From the NCBI GenBank assembly GCA_003254905.1, contig QANU01000247.1, positions 688,591 to 752,590 on the forward strand: a stretch of 64,000 nucleotides of DNA, read 5' to 3'. Below the pieces are notes generated by a model that saw nothing but the letters and a program-made list of their open reading frames with translations, ran no database searches and had not been told where the DNA came from. The position numbers and the translations under genes are program-made. This document shows, piece after piece, positions 33,208 to 45,003 of the stretch. The stretch is from Nissolia schottii (taxonomy: Eukaryota; Streptophyta; Magnoliopsida; Fabales; Fabaceae). Every line of letters begins with the position of its first letter. Position 1 is the stretch's first letter.

Positions 33208-36005
33208 TTTTCCTTCCTTCTCTTTTCCTCTTCACTCTCTGGAGGAATGGAGTGAAGGAAGGGTTGCAGCAGCTGTGTGTATATGAGGGGGAGTGTGTGG
33301 AAGCTTGGGTATTTTTTTTGGTCATTGAAGCTAGGGTTTATCAGGTTTTTTATTTTATTTTTTTTCGTCTTTTTCTAAATTTCTGGTTTTTGTTTTTTTC
33401 TTCTTACATGGGCTTTGGATTAGGATCTGCTTCTGTCCCCGCTCAAGAGAACCCAGTTGGTGACAAATTGATTGATCCACGTTCGAGAAGACTACTATAC
33501 TATTTATTGAGCCCCAAAATAATAAAAATTACACAAATTTAAGTGCTCACGCATCAAAAAGCATAAAGGAGTCGGATACATCGAAACGAATCATGCTATC
33601 TATAATCGATAACATGCGGGGAGAAATGCTCATTTTTTATCTTGGTAGGTGTAAACTCGAATAACTTTAATCCTTAAAACTTAAATTTTAATTTTTTAAT
33701 TTTTAAAATTATAAGTTGTAGGTTAAATTAGTCTATAAGTTTATTATCATTACTGTATTGTCACGTTTTCATTGATTTATCACATTAAAAGAGATTGTAA
33801 CAATAATTGAGACGGTAAATGAGTTACAGCTACACTTGAAACTACAAATGAAGTCGCAGAAGTAATTATGGTGGTAAATGAAACTTCAATAGTAATTAAG
33901 ATTTGTAGCTTCAAGTGTCATCACAACTATAGTTTTAACTTTTAGTGTTGTCACACGGCCTTTGTTGTAATCATATTCTCATTTAATGCAAAAAATTAGT
34001 GAAAACATGACAATACATTAATGATGATGAATTGATGGACTAATTTGATATGCAACTTAAAATTTTAATGATTAAAAAAAAATCATATTTTGAATTTCAA
34101 AAACTGAAGTGTCTTGAACTTACACTTTTAGGGATCAAAATGAACATCTTCCTATAATATTATTGGATGATACTACAAACGATGGAGTCGCTTTGAGACC
34201 ATTCGTTGCATTCTAAATACAAGAACAATATGTTGAAGATAGAAATATTGTTAAAGCAAACACATTATTCTAAATAAGCATGGTCTTTAGAGCGCGAAAC
34301 CATTTTCCCTTCCATATAAAGTCTTTTAAAGGCAAAATACTTGTATTAAATCCTTTATTGAAGGGAAATTATTAATTTAATCTTCTTTAAACCTATTTTG
34401 ATTTTTTTGAGCCAAAACGCCTCTTCTCAGGTCTTAGAACACCCCGAATCGCGGGTACCACCCCGAATCGCGGGTTGCCTCACATGCACGATTGCACATG
34501 ACGGAACACATGTCACCATGCATGTGCCCCAGCCACAGCCCCCAGCTCTCTTGGCCAACCGGCCACACCATAATTATGGCACCCAAAAGCAAAGAAATTC
34601 ATTTTCCATTTAATACATGCTTTGCCCAAAACAGAGAGAATTACTTTTTCTCTTCACCAACCTTTCACCAGCCAGCTCCAATTTTTTCCTTTTCCCATCT
34701 TTCTTTCTGATTTCATTTAATTAAAGAGAATTCCTTCTCTTATTCCTTGCTGAAATACGACGGCCAACATCACCATCATATGTTTTGATCTTAACATCCT
34801 TTCCTTACGTCATCGTGCACATGCATTCATCACCAAGAGAGAATTGCTCTCTTCTTTTCTAAATAATCTGTGGCTCCTCCTCCCAGCCAACACCAAGAAC
34901 CACTATCATCACCATCATTCACCCTCTCCATCAAATTTCATCAACACAATTCATTATCATTATGCATGTCCATTCTTGCACCACCACAGCACCAGCAGCC
35001 CCCACCTCCACTCAAAAAATCAATTTCATCCTCACAACACCATAACTGTCAAGCTTCAAGAGCTCACCAAGTGTAGGAAGAAGCAATAGTTGTTCGTGAG
35101 CTTTAGGTGGATTTCTTGGCCCCGCAAATGTCGGGGTTTTTGGCATTCAAGAAAAAGTCTACGAAAAGCAAAACTTTCTACTTTATTTTTCTCGATCTTG
35201 ATTTATGATTGCATACATGTTGAAATTTTGAGTTTGGGTACTTTGATTTGGATTTAGTTGTGTGAAGTTAGTTTAGAAAATTTTATGTCAAAGTCTTAAC
35301 TAGAGGGTTTAGAGATTTGATGAGGAACTTGTGAATTGAATTTCTCCTAGGTTGTTCTTGTATGCAGGGAATTCTTTTTGGAAAAACTAACTTCGTTTTT
35401 TAAATCTACATGACAAATTGAGCGGGCGTACCGAATTTCATAAATTTTGGAGTCCCCTACGAATTATTTGAGTAAATTGAACTAAAACAACCTTTTCGTG
35501 TACAAAAGCGGAAAATGGTAATTCTGAAATTTTAAAGCAAAATCTTAATCTAAACAAAATATATTACTTTTGAAATCGCTTTTTAGATGAAAAATCTAAA
35601 CACAAATTAGTTTTCACCTAGCCGATTTATATGAAAAAAATATTTTTAAAATAAGTTATTATTAATGTAAGTTTAATTTTATACGTTTCTTAACTACAAA
35701 CCTTGCCTAGTGTTATACATTGAAAGCTTATGTACAAAGTATGCTATTATGATAATTTAATTTAACAATTACTCCCTCTATTTTGTGTCAAGGTACGTTA
35801 AATTATGGGTGAACTTAAAATAATGAAAGAGACTAACATTATAACACAAAGAAAATATTAAACAATCAAGCTCACATACAAGGAAAAAAAATGTGGACCG
35901 TGATGGATCTAACGGAAAAATTATTAAAATAAAACATTAAAATTACCCTATTACTCAAATGAACAAATTTCAAAGTTGTCCCCAAAATAAACTAATTTTC
36001 CTATG
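33208..36005. other. Intergenic region upstream of L26, no gene recognised
   Basis: It holds the L26 promoter (not dissected) and AT-rich DNA. Short landmarks are two copies of CCCCGAATCGCGGGT at about 34442-34475 and a CT/CCA-rich block at 34830-35040. At about 35772 TACTCCCTCTATTTTGTG resembles a Stowaway MITE terminus, but its partner end was not found. Small open frames here show no domain. Confidence 0.5.
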
Positions 36006-36075
36006 AAGGGAGTCAATTCAAATCGACTCCTTGAAGTCTATTTGAATTGACTCCCTTGGAAGTTCTATATAAAGA
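36006..36075 (+). promoter_or_regulatory. Perfect 18-bp hairpin and TATA box before the plant-mobile-domain pseudogene
   Basis: AAGGGAGTCAATTCAAAT (36006-36023) and its exact reverse complement (36040-36057) form a hairpin with a 16-base loop. CTATATAAAG follows at about 36065-36074, roughly 110 bases before the first ATG at 36182. It could be the promoter of that gene; the hairpin's role is unknown. Confidence 0.5.
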
Positions 36076-36181
36076 AGTTAGTTTAAAGTGACTCCTTCAC
36101 AATTTTAACTCTATTTCTCTCTAAAAAAAATTACTTTATCTCTACAAAAATTATGTAGTTGACATTTTGTTTTTTAGTGAA

Positions 36182-38130
36182 ATGGAAAGTACAAATTGGT
36201 TGCATCTGAACGAGGACAACTACATCCAACCTCGAGCAAACTTTCAGGTATGTAGATATCTTTACCACAACGTTTTTGTGTTTCTATTTATGCTAGTGTT
36301 TTAGACAAATGTTAGGTTAGTATAGGTCAAAAATGGTAGCATAGATTTATAGATAAATAGATAAATTGTTCGTTAGATTGATAAAATGTTGTTATTCAAC
36401 TTGAGTGTTAGTTAGATTTGTTGAACTTAAACTTCATAAATAGTTAGACCTATGAATGTTAGCATTATGTTAGTTAGATAAATAGACAAAAGTTGTTATT
36501 GAACTTGAATGTTAGTTCAAATGAGTATTTTATTGAACTTAAATTTTAGTTAGATCTATAAAGTTATTGTAGATTGATAATATATATGTAAATTTTTTTG
36601 GTAGATTGCTAAGATATAGTATTTTATTGAGCTTCAATGTTAGATCTATAAAGTTTTTTGGAACTTTAATGCTATAGTTGTCGATTAATTTATAGATTTC
36701 ACTATAAAAGAAACTATAGTTGTTGATCTACAGAGTTTTTGGAAACTTGAATGCAACATTTTGAGTCACTTTTTATGAATTATTTCAAGTCATTTTTGTG
36801 TAATTAGTTTGAATACCCTTTTTTTTATGTATTTTTGTAGGCTCGTGTGTTGGAGACTCGATGATACAGTAGTTTTCATGAGCCGCATCCACTGATGGAA
36901 CAAGGATTACTGGCTGCCAGATTTCGGGATGTTGCATGCATAATGCCAGTATTCCATGACAGGGCCTTGGTCAATGCCCTGGTAAAGAGGTGGCGTCCTA
37001 AGACCCACACTTTCTATCTACCATATGGAGAGTGCATGGTCACACTGCAAGATGTTGTAGTGATACTCAACCTTCTCGTTGATGGTCGGGCTGTTATCAG
37101 ATGGATGGTTGGGTCACTCACTTTGATGGCAGAAGCTACTGGGCAATATATGAGGAGCTTCACGGAAAAAGTCCCCCAGATCAGTCTAGAAAGGGGCCAG
37201 TGTCTACCTGAAGTAGGTCCAGACTGTGTATCATCAATTAAACCGATAGGTGCAGGAAAACGAGCTAACAATTCTGCGGGGCACCCAGGCGTACACTATA
37301 TTCATGATTGGAGAGTTTCTATTGTGTGACAAATCAGGGAACCAAGTGCACCTGAAGTTTCTCCCGCTGCTTAAGGACTTGAAGACGGGGACATGCAGTT
37401 GGGAGTCAACAGTCTTGGTAACTTTGTACCGGGAGTTATGCCACGCTACCAAATTCACTGTGACTAAGTTTGGGGGTTGTGTTACACTACTTATCTGCTG
37501 GACATGGATGAGAATGCCCCAGCTCTACGTTCCCATTAGCTACAGGGTACGCACGATAAATGTTTTAGTTTATTTTTTTAGTTGATGAATATTAATGTAT
37601 TTGAATTATTATTTTCTAACACAAAATTGTATTTTTGTTGTGATGGCTTGATGTTAAGATAATCACTAAGCCAACTAGGAACGTTTGACTGGTTTCGTAT
37701 TGTGGCCAGCTTGACCAACTTGGTGTATACGAGGTAAGCCAAACAAATTACCTTTTTATGTTTCCAATTATCAGTTCATTTATGATACATTCGTTCTATG
37801 GTTGAGGCTAAAATATGTTTTATTTCAATTTTGCAGTTTATTTGGACGTCGTATAATGAGGACTTTGTGAATGCGGCGATACCTGGGTGGGTATGATGAG
37901 CAGGCGATATAGGCATCAAATACTACTGTTATATTCTTCATTATCATTAAGTGGTACTACGCGAATCATGTGGTCTGACAATTTGGTGGTGCCCAATGGA
38001 TATCTTGGATGCTTATTGACATCAATCGCCTGCACTCGAAGGCAACCAAAGGGGTTGATGGGACTGATTAGCGTGTATTTCATGCTAAATGGAACGAGGC
38101 TTAGGATATGCGCGTAGATAGGGTAGTGTC
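36182..38130 (+). pseudogene. Plant mobile domain (PMD, MAIN-like) gene, disrupted
   Basis: Exon 1 (36182-36247, MESTNWLHLNEDNYIQPRAN) has a GT donor. An acceptor TTTTTGTAG leads to 36841. The second exon has an in-frame TGA at 36862, then HEPHPLMEQGLLAARFRDVA and KRWRPKTHTFYLPYGECMVT with LQDVVVILNLLVDG, the PF10536 plant-mobile-domain signature. After a frameshift near 37245 come IGEFLLCDKSGNQVHLKFLP and STVLVTLYRELCHATKF. A later exon (about 37838) gives FIWTSYNEDFVNAAIPGW. PMD proteins occur as MAIN/MAIL host genes and, far more often, inside transposable elements. The stops and frameshifts indicate a dead, probably element-borne copy. Confidence 0.8.
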
Positions 38131-38710
38131 ATACTCCCTTTCTGCAGACTCCATGCCCTCCCTCTAGTACTTTCTGTGGTACGGGGCATCGTCATAGAGG
38201 TTTCTACAATTTGCTGTGGAGGATATTGAGCCAACATTGAGGGAGTTTCTAGCAAATGTTCCTGGTGAGGCTCCCCTAGTGCCACCTATAGTTGTAATCC
38301 GGACTCCCGCTCCTATCTAGCATACACTACTAGTTAGGAGGAAGGTAGGGACACGCGCATCCCAGCGATAGTAGGAAGACCTCGATGACTTTGATATTGA
38401 GTGTGATATTGAGAACTTTGATATTCTGATGGATGACGAGCCCAAGCCCCCCAGCAGCAATAGCAGTCATATGCGGATGTTGGCATGGATGGCGAGTCGA
38501 CAGAGCCTACACCCCAGAAACAGCCATATGCTTCTAGCAATCACTATTCAGGAGGGAAGACATTAGTTGGGGTTTGGGTATAACACCAAAAGCTATATCC
38601 CAAATTGAAGTTGCATCAACTTTCTATGCTTTAGGTCAAGTTGACACTAGCTGTCTTTAAGTGGAGTTTTCTTACCAGAGCAACATAATCTAATGGTCGA
38701 TGGCAATGTT

Positions 38711-39378
38711 TGTAACATCCCGCTTTCTCCTTAGCGAAAATCTAGCTCGACAACTGTTTTGCAATTCTTGTTGTAGGTTAAACTATTAGAAATATGAACT
38801 CTTAGGTTAAAGTGTCTGTAGAAATAATTCTACGCATTTTCATAAAATTCTACAAACACTAGAATAAACCCTTTTTTTGTCGTCTGAGTACAACAACGCA
38901 TTAAAAGTATCCGTAAAAGGTATGGCTATAGAGGAGAGTTCATAAACACTTCAAATGGACCTAGATTCTTCCTTAGCAAAATTAGGGGATCACAAGGACA
39001 TGATCTAAATATTTTTAGAATAACCGTATGTGAAGTACCGGGACAGGAAACGACAAAACCTGATCAAAATTGATCCTCCGGAGGGCCTTAATTCTTGGCC
39101 AAAAAAATTGGCCAAGAGACAAGCATCACACGGCCAAAAATGGCCCATGTGTGGTCAAATTGTCAACCTCCATGAGTCACCATATGAGTCATTACATGGC
39201 TAGGCTAGGTGACTTCATGATGACATCCATGCTTAGGTTACATAGGGGTAAGTTGGGAATTTTGCCCAAGGGCAAAATTGAAAGAGGATTTTCAACCCTA
39301 GGCCTATAAATACCTTCGAAGATGAAGCAAAATTCATAAAAGAGAAAAGCTTAGCCAAAACTCCGTCAAAATTCACAC
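38711..39378 (+). mobile_element. 5' part of an LTR, cut by another LTR at 39379
   Basis: It starts TGTAACATCCCGC, matching the LTR start inferred for the solo LTRs on their own strand. It carries a TATA box, CCTATAAATACC (TATAAATA at 39305-39312). The sequence breaks off where the next LTR-type terminus, TGTAACACCCTAGC, begins. Confidence 0.6.
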
Positions 39379-39570
39379 TGTAACACCCTAGCTAGCTAGC
39401 TTGCGCTTAAGTCGTAAACCATGCTTCACTAGGTTATTATCTGCTTGGTTAGAATACTTATAGTCCTATATTAACTTTAGAAAATATCTCTTTACTCAAA
39501 ATATGAACTAATTTAAAACTTTTCATTTCTTTATTAAAACATAAAGTATGAGTCGTGCGTGTGAATGAAG

Positions 39571-39616
<46 letters not shown>

Positions 39617-40313
39617 NNNNNNNNNNNNNNNNNNNNNNNNNNNNNNNNNNNNNNNNNNNNNNNNNNNNNNNNNNNNNNNNNNNNNNNNNNNNNNNNNNNN
39701 NNNNNNNNNNNNNNNNNNNNNNNNNNNNNNNNNNNNNNNNNNNNNNNNNNNNNNNNNNNNNNNNNNNNNNNNNNNNNNNNNNNNNNNNNNNNNNNNNNNN
39801 NNNNNNNNNNNNNNNNNNNNNNNNNNNNNNNNNNNNNNNNNNNNNNNNNNNNNNNNNNNNNNNNNNNNNNNNNNNNNNNNNNNNNNNNNNNNNNNNNNNN
39901 NNNNNNNNNNNNNNNNNNNNNNNNNNNNNNNNNNNNNNNNNNNNNNNNNNNNNNNNNNNNNNNNNNNNNNNNNNNNNNNNNNNNNNNNNNNNNNNNNNNN
40001 NNNNNNNNNNNNNNNNNNNNNNNNNNNNNNNNNNNNNNNNNNNNNNNNNNNNNNNNNNNNNNNNNNNNNNNNNNNNNNNNNNNNNNNNNNNNNNNNNNNN
40101 NNNNNNNNNNNNNNNNNNNNNNNNNNNNNNNNNNNNNNNNNNNNNNNNNNNNNNNNNNNNNNNNNNNNNNNNNNNNNNNNNNNNNNNNNNNNNNNNNNNN
40201 NNNNNNNNNNNNNNNNNNNNNNNNNNNNNNNNNNNNNNNNNNNNNNNNNNNNNNNNNNNNNNNNNNNNNNNNNNNNNNNNNNNNNNNNNNNNNNNNNNNN
40301 NNNNNNNNNNNNN
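39617..40313. other. Assembly gap (697 N) inside a TA repeat
   Basis: Unknown bases flanked by (TA)n on both sides. Open frames drawn across it are meaningless. Confidence 0.99.
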
Positions 40314-41078
40314 TATATATAACTCATCATGCATGCATAAAAGGGATTTCTAAAAATTCTCCTACGCGTCTTTGGCAACGTCCTTCTTGATACTTTGTGT
40401 CCATCATTCTCCTTTGTAGACTGTGACGCCGTCACCCCCATTCGGAGTACAACCCACTTATTGTCCGCGTTGTTGATGACCAAGCAGCGCTGATTAACTG
40501 AGTGGTAGCTAACCACAACCGCACTTGGCATAATTTTATCGACAACGAGGGAGAACGACCATCCTTCTTGAAGGATGGTGAGGGGCCTGCCCTAGCGACA
40601 AGGCCAGGAGTGGACTCGTCTTTGTCCATACTTGGGGACATGCTCATTTTTCCCACACTTGGGAACAAAATTACTTCTTTGTTTAACCTCTTTTCCTTTC
40701 CTTTCTTTACTTTGTATGACTTATGACTTTCTTTACGTGTTTTTGTATTTTCTTTGTCTATGACGGTAGTCATACGCGCAGGTGTAGGCCTGTGTTTGTT
40801 GTAAACCAATCCACTTGGCGGGACTAGTGAGGGGCTTGTCCTTTGGACTTGCCAGGAGATAGAGTCTTCTCAAGTCTAAGAATTTATACTCCTAAGGTCT
40901 CCCGTACTCACTGTAGTAGGGACCTTCCTAAGATATTTCAATTTCCCTAAGTTCAATTATGATCTTTGATTATATTAGGTGACTCATTTCTAATTATCTA
41001 GGGTCGTCCTACAACTTACCAACGACCTATACCTTATGATGCATGATACGACATAAAACGAACATCTATTCTTTAATC

Positions 41079-41181
41079 ATTTTGAATAACATCTTCTCTA
41101 GTTAATTTTTGAATAACATCTTCTCTAAATTAATTTTTGGATAACAACTTCTCTAATTAATTCTGAATAACATCTTCTCTG
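41079..41181. repeat. Short tandem repeat, about 30-bp unit, four copies
   Basis: The phrase GAATAACATCTTCTCT with a TTAATT-like spacer occurs four times in a row with small changes. Confidence 0.8.
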
Positions 41182-41372
41182 AGTTTCCCACCATAATTTA
41201 GCATATCGTCTTAATCTGGATAATAAGTGCAAACCCCTTTCTCAACTTTCAAACCTCAATTTAACTTATACTTACATACAGTCCACTAATTCCAACGTTC
41301 TCTTTTTCAAGATAGCACAAACATTTTATCTGAACAGCACTCTTGTATACTATGATTACATGCACCACATTA

Positions 41373-41800
41373 GAACAAAATAGCACCTTCAGCTAATGCA
41401 AATAGCACCTTAGCATATCATATTTTTCCGATACAATTTTATTTAGATGAACAAAATAGCACATTCTACTAATACAACCAGCACCTTAACATATTATATT
41501 TTTACATACCTATTTATTTAGAAGGATCAGATGGCACATTCACTAATATTAACAGCACCTCAATATATTCTATTTTTATATCCCAATTTATTTAAATGAA
41601 CAAAACAGCACCTTTACTCATACACACAGCACCTTAACATATTGCATTTTCTTCATACCATTTTATTTAGATGAATAGAATAGCACATTTACTAGTACAA
41701 ACAACACCTTAACATACTATATTTTCACCTACCAATTTATTTTGATAAACAAAATAGCACATTTACTAGTACAAATAGCACCTTAACATAATATATTGCG
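41373..41800. repeat. Tandem repeat, unit about 75 bp, about six copies
   Basis: The landmark GAACAAAATAGCACATT, followed by ACTAATACAA and AGCACCTTAACATAT, recurs at about 72-77 bp intervals (near 41377, 41452, 41525, 41597, 41673, 41750). Divergence between copies is moderate. Confidence 0.8.
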
Positions 41801-41805
41801 CATAC

Positions 41806-42215
41806 TAACAGCCCAACACCATTAAAACATAGTTATTTCACATTTTTCATAACTAGAAAATTGATAATGCAACCCACAGCATTAGAACATAGTTATATCA
41901 CATTTTTCACAACTCAAAAATTTATAATGCAAATACTAACAGCCCAGCAGCATTAGAACATAGTTATTTCACATTTTTCATAACTAGAAAATTGATAATG
42001 CAGCCCACAGCATTAGACCTTCATTACATCACCTATTTCATAACCATAAAATTTTACAATGCACATGCAACACCCAACAACACTTAGAACATATTATCAT
42101 AATTTTCATAACTAGAAAATTTCTAATGCACACACTAACACCCAAACAGCATTAGAACATAGTTATCTCACATTTTTCTCATCTAGAAAAATCATAGTGT
42201 ACGTGCATCCAACCC
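41806..42215. repeat. Tandem repeat, unit about 65-70 bp, about six copies
   Basis: The landmark CAGCATTAGAACATAGTTAT, followed by TCACATTTTTCATAACTAG and AATTGATAATGCA, recurs from 41811 with spacing of about 61-71 bp. It directly follows the 75-bp array but is a different sequence. Confidence 0.8.
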
Positions 42216-44990
42216 CACAGCATATTAGCATAACTCTAACCCATTTTTCTTCTTGCAAGTTAATTTATATATATGCATGTACAGCCCCAACAGCAAAGGA
42301 AGGCATATTAATCACATTTCTTTCTTGTTAACTAATTTATTTATGCATGCAAGCCATCAAACAAGCCACGGTTCCACCAATGATCAAGAAATTATCCAAC
42401 ACCCAACAACTACTATGGTGAAAGGATTTGATACTACCCTCATAAGCAAACTTGATGGAAGACCTTGCTACACCAAGATCGCTCCTTGCATGGTTTTGGA
42501 GGGCTCCAAAACTTGCATAAAAGATCCTCCAAGGATGATGGTGGTGACGGTTTTGATTATGCTCTTGACACCATTTTTGCTTGGCCTTGTTCCTCCTTTG
42601 GCCTAGCTTTGCTTGCTCCTAGTTTTGGCTTGTTGATGAGTGATCCTTGACAAGGTCTTGCCATGGTTTTCTCTAAAGAAAAACTTGAGAAAATTAAGAG
42701 AGGATGATGATCAAGAGACCATGATTTTTCAGCATAGAAAAGGATGAAGAATTTGATGAAACTTTGAATAACAAAGCAATGCTTACACAGTTTGCTTTGC
42801 TTTGCTTTGCTTACTTTGTATAGAAAAGGAATTGATTTGAATTTGAGCAATGGAAACCAAGAAGAGCTTCAGCTCTTAGAGAAAGGAAACAAAGAAACAA
42901 GGCTTAAGGAAAAGGAAAGAAACTAAGGAAATGAAAGAAATAAAACCGTAGGAACATGTATGGCAATGCTACGGTTTTTGCTTGGCAATGTAACGACGTT
43001 AAACTAAGCGCTGACTGGGAGGCAACCCAGTATTTTGTGAGTTTTATTATTATTATTTTAGTAGTATTAATTTTAAGGTTAAGGTGTTAAGAACATTTTT
43101 AATATGGTGATAAAGAAATAAAGGTTTTCTAAATCTTGTGATAAGGTTTGAAATTTAAAAAAATGTTAATCCTTTTCAATTTAAGCTAAACTTGAAGCAC
43201 TTTGATTTCAAACCTAATAACAGATTTTAGACCTTTTGAACAATTGTCTGAGAAAAGGTGCACACGATTTAGAGCGTGATTCTTAACTATTCAAGAAATG
43301 AAAAAGTAATTTTAAAGAAAAGAATATTTTCAAAAAGCACCTTAAGATCAATGAAATGTTTTATTTTGAATCCATAAATCATTGTGGGAAATTCTGTCCA
43401 CAATAAGTGGAAACTTCTGACCACTTAAGCGGGAAATTCTGTCCGTAATTGTAGGGAATTCTGTCTACAAAGGATTCAAAATAAAAACATGATCTCTCTA
43501 ATGCTATTTGGAAGAAAAGAAATTTTCTTTGATTTTTTTTGCAGGCCGAAGAACAACCAATGAAGTTTCTTAACAACAACAAAAGAGAGACACACTTTTA
43601 GAGGATGAAGAGCATGATTCTTCAAGGAAGATGAGCCTCTATCTCCTCAAACACATTGAAGCAAGATGAAGTAGCTTAACAAACGAAAAGGAGGCTACAT
43701 TAAGGCTACTTCAAGACATTCACCATGAACAGGGAGCATTTTAATTTTCTAGCACCTTAATTAATTCCCTTAGTTAATTTCCTTAGTAGTTTAATATGTG
43801 ATTAAGACTTGTTTGTTTAAAAATACTGAGTATTAGTTTATTTTACTTGGATTGATACATGAACACATACAACATATGAATTGAATTGTTTCAGTATCCA
43901 AAATATACCTTTGTGAGTGCATGCATAGATACCATGAACATGTTATATGCATTTTTACTTGTTTGCATAAGCATAACCTTGAAGATGTTTTGAAATCAAG
44001 GGAATTAAACCTAACCAAGTGAGGGAGTAAGCCTAAACACTTATGCGAGGAAGAGAGAATCAACATTGTTTCTACACAATTGAATTTGTTTGAGTCTCTA
44101 ATTTTGATAAATTGTATGGGAATAATAGGAAATGATCAAGGCATTCTGTTCTTTAGATTTAAACCCACTTGGCCAAATAAAACCGACCTTTAATTAGGAA
44201 CATCCTTTGCCACCCCATTTGAGCCCAACATAAGAAAATTTCTTGTTCATAATTCCCGAGCCCTAAAAAGAAAAACAATGTCATCCCTTAATATCCAGAA
44301 TTAAGAGAGCATTCAAAATTGGATTATGTGCAAAGATCAAAGTCAGGGGGAGGTAAGGGTGAGCCAAAGTGGAAGAAACAAAAGATAAAAAAGAACAGAC
44401 GCAAAAAGAAACATTCTATCCCAAAACAAAAAAAAAAAGAAAAAGAAAAAGGGATAGAGGAAAAAGAAAATCAGGAGAAAAGGGTTGAGAAAGAAAAAGA
44501 AAAAGAAAGATTGCTGAAAAAGAACAGGTGACAACCAGAAGTTGGTTTTCAAAATGCTCTCTTGATTGTAATTTTTGCATATCCAGAAAAACTAATTTTC
44601 CTTGTAGCCTGGCCCCCATTACAACCTTAAAAGTCCTTTGTGATCCTTGCATGACCATACTCTTGTATTGAAAAGTGAGACAGGTAACAAATTTAAATTG
44701 TTGCATTCAATGGTGAGAATGAGCGAAACACTCACCCCAAATTGGTCCACTGGCCATTGTGTGCATAAAAGATAATTTCCTTGGTGGAAAAGATATTGGA
44801 TAGTGTGATTTGTTTATGGCATTCAAGTAGTTGCGCATTTGACTTGTTCAGGTTCTTCTATGGTGTTTCACAGGTCTTAAGCTTAAACTGTCTGAAACAT
44901 TTTAATTCATTGCAATAACCGGCTGTTCATGAGCATTGATTCCTTGAAAAATAATTCTACTACCTCTTGTTTGAGGACAAACAAGGTTTT

Positions 44991-45003
44991 AAGTCAGGGG
45001 GAG
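44991..45003 (+). other. Polypurine tract of the Athila/Tat-like element
   Basis: AAGTCAGGGGGAG lies directly before the LTR start TGATAAGTGCCC. This is where plus-strand DNA synthesis is primed in LTR retrotransposons. Confidence 0.7.

Larger units (their letters stand above)
39379..42250 (-). mobile_element. LTR-type element of the TGTAACACCC family, spanning the gap; right end not found
   Basis: TGTAACACCCTAGC, then GCGCTTAAGTCG and TTCACTAGGTT, parallel the left side of the solo LTRs (TGAAACACCCTAGC, CGCTTAAGTCGTACGC, CTCACTAGGTTG), so the orientation is again minus. The sequence runs into (TA)n and the assembly gap at 39617-40313. Beyond the gap, 40314-41078 is moderately GC-rich non-coding DNA, followed by three tandem-repeat blocks (listed separately) that may be an expanded inner part of this LTR. 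The right boundary given is approximate. Confidence 0.4.

Noticed and set aside
32644..33255. 203-codon plus-strand frame opposite L26
   Set aside because: It is the complement of the conserved ribosomal protein gene; Leu/Asp/Arg-rich with no recognisable domain.
35772..35990. Stowaway MITE starting TACTCCCTCTATTTT
   Set aside because: Only one terminus is convincing; the matching GAGGGAGTA end was not found, so it is mentioned only in the region description.
39458..40531. Open frames spanning the N gap
   Set aside because: They exist only because unknown bases and TA repeats contain no stops.
41373..42215. CRISPR-like repeats
   Set aside because: Plain tandem arrays without unique spacers, in a plant nuclear context.
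44319..44552. Lys/Glu-rich coding region (70 codons) or Phe-rich antisense
   Set aside because: It is the purine-rich tract of the Athila/Tat-like 3' region; low complexity only.
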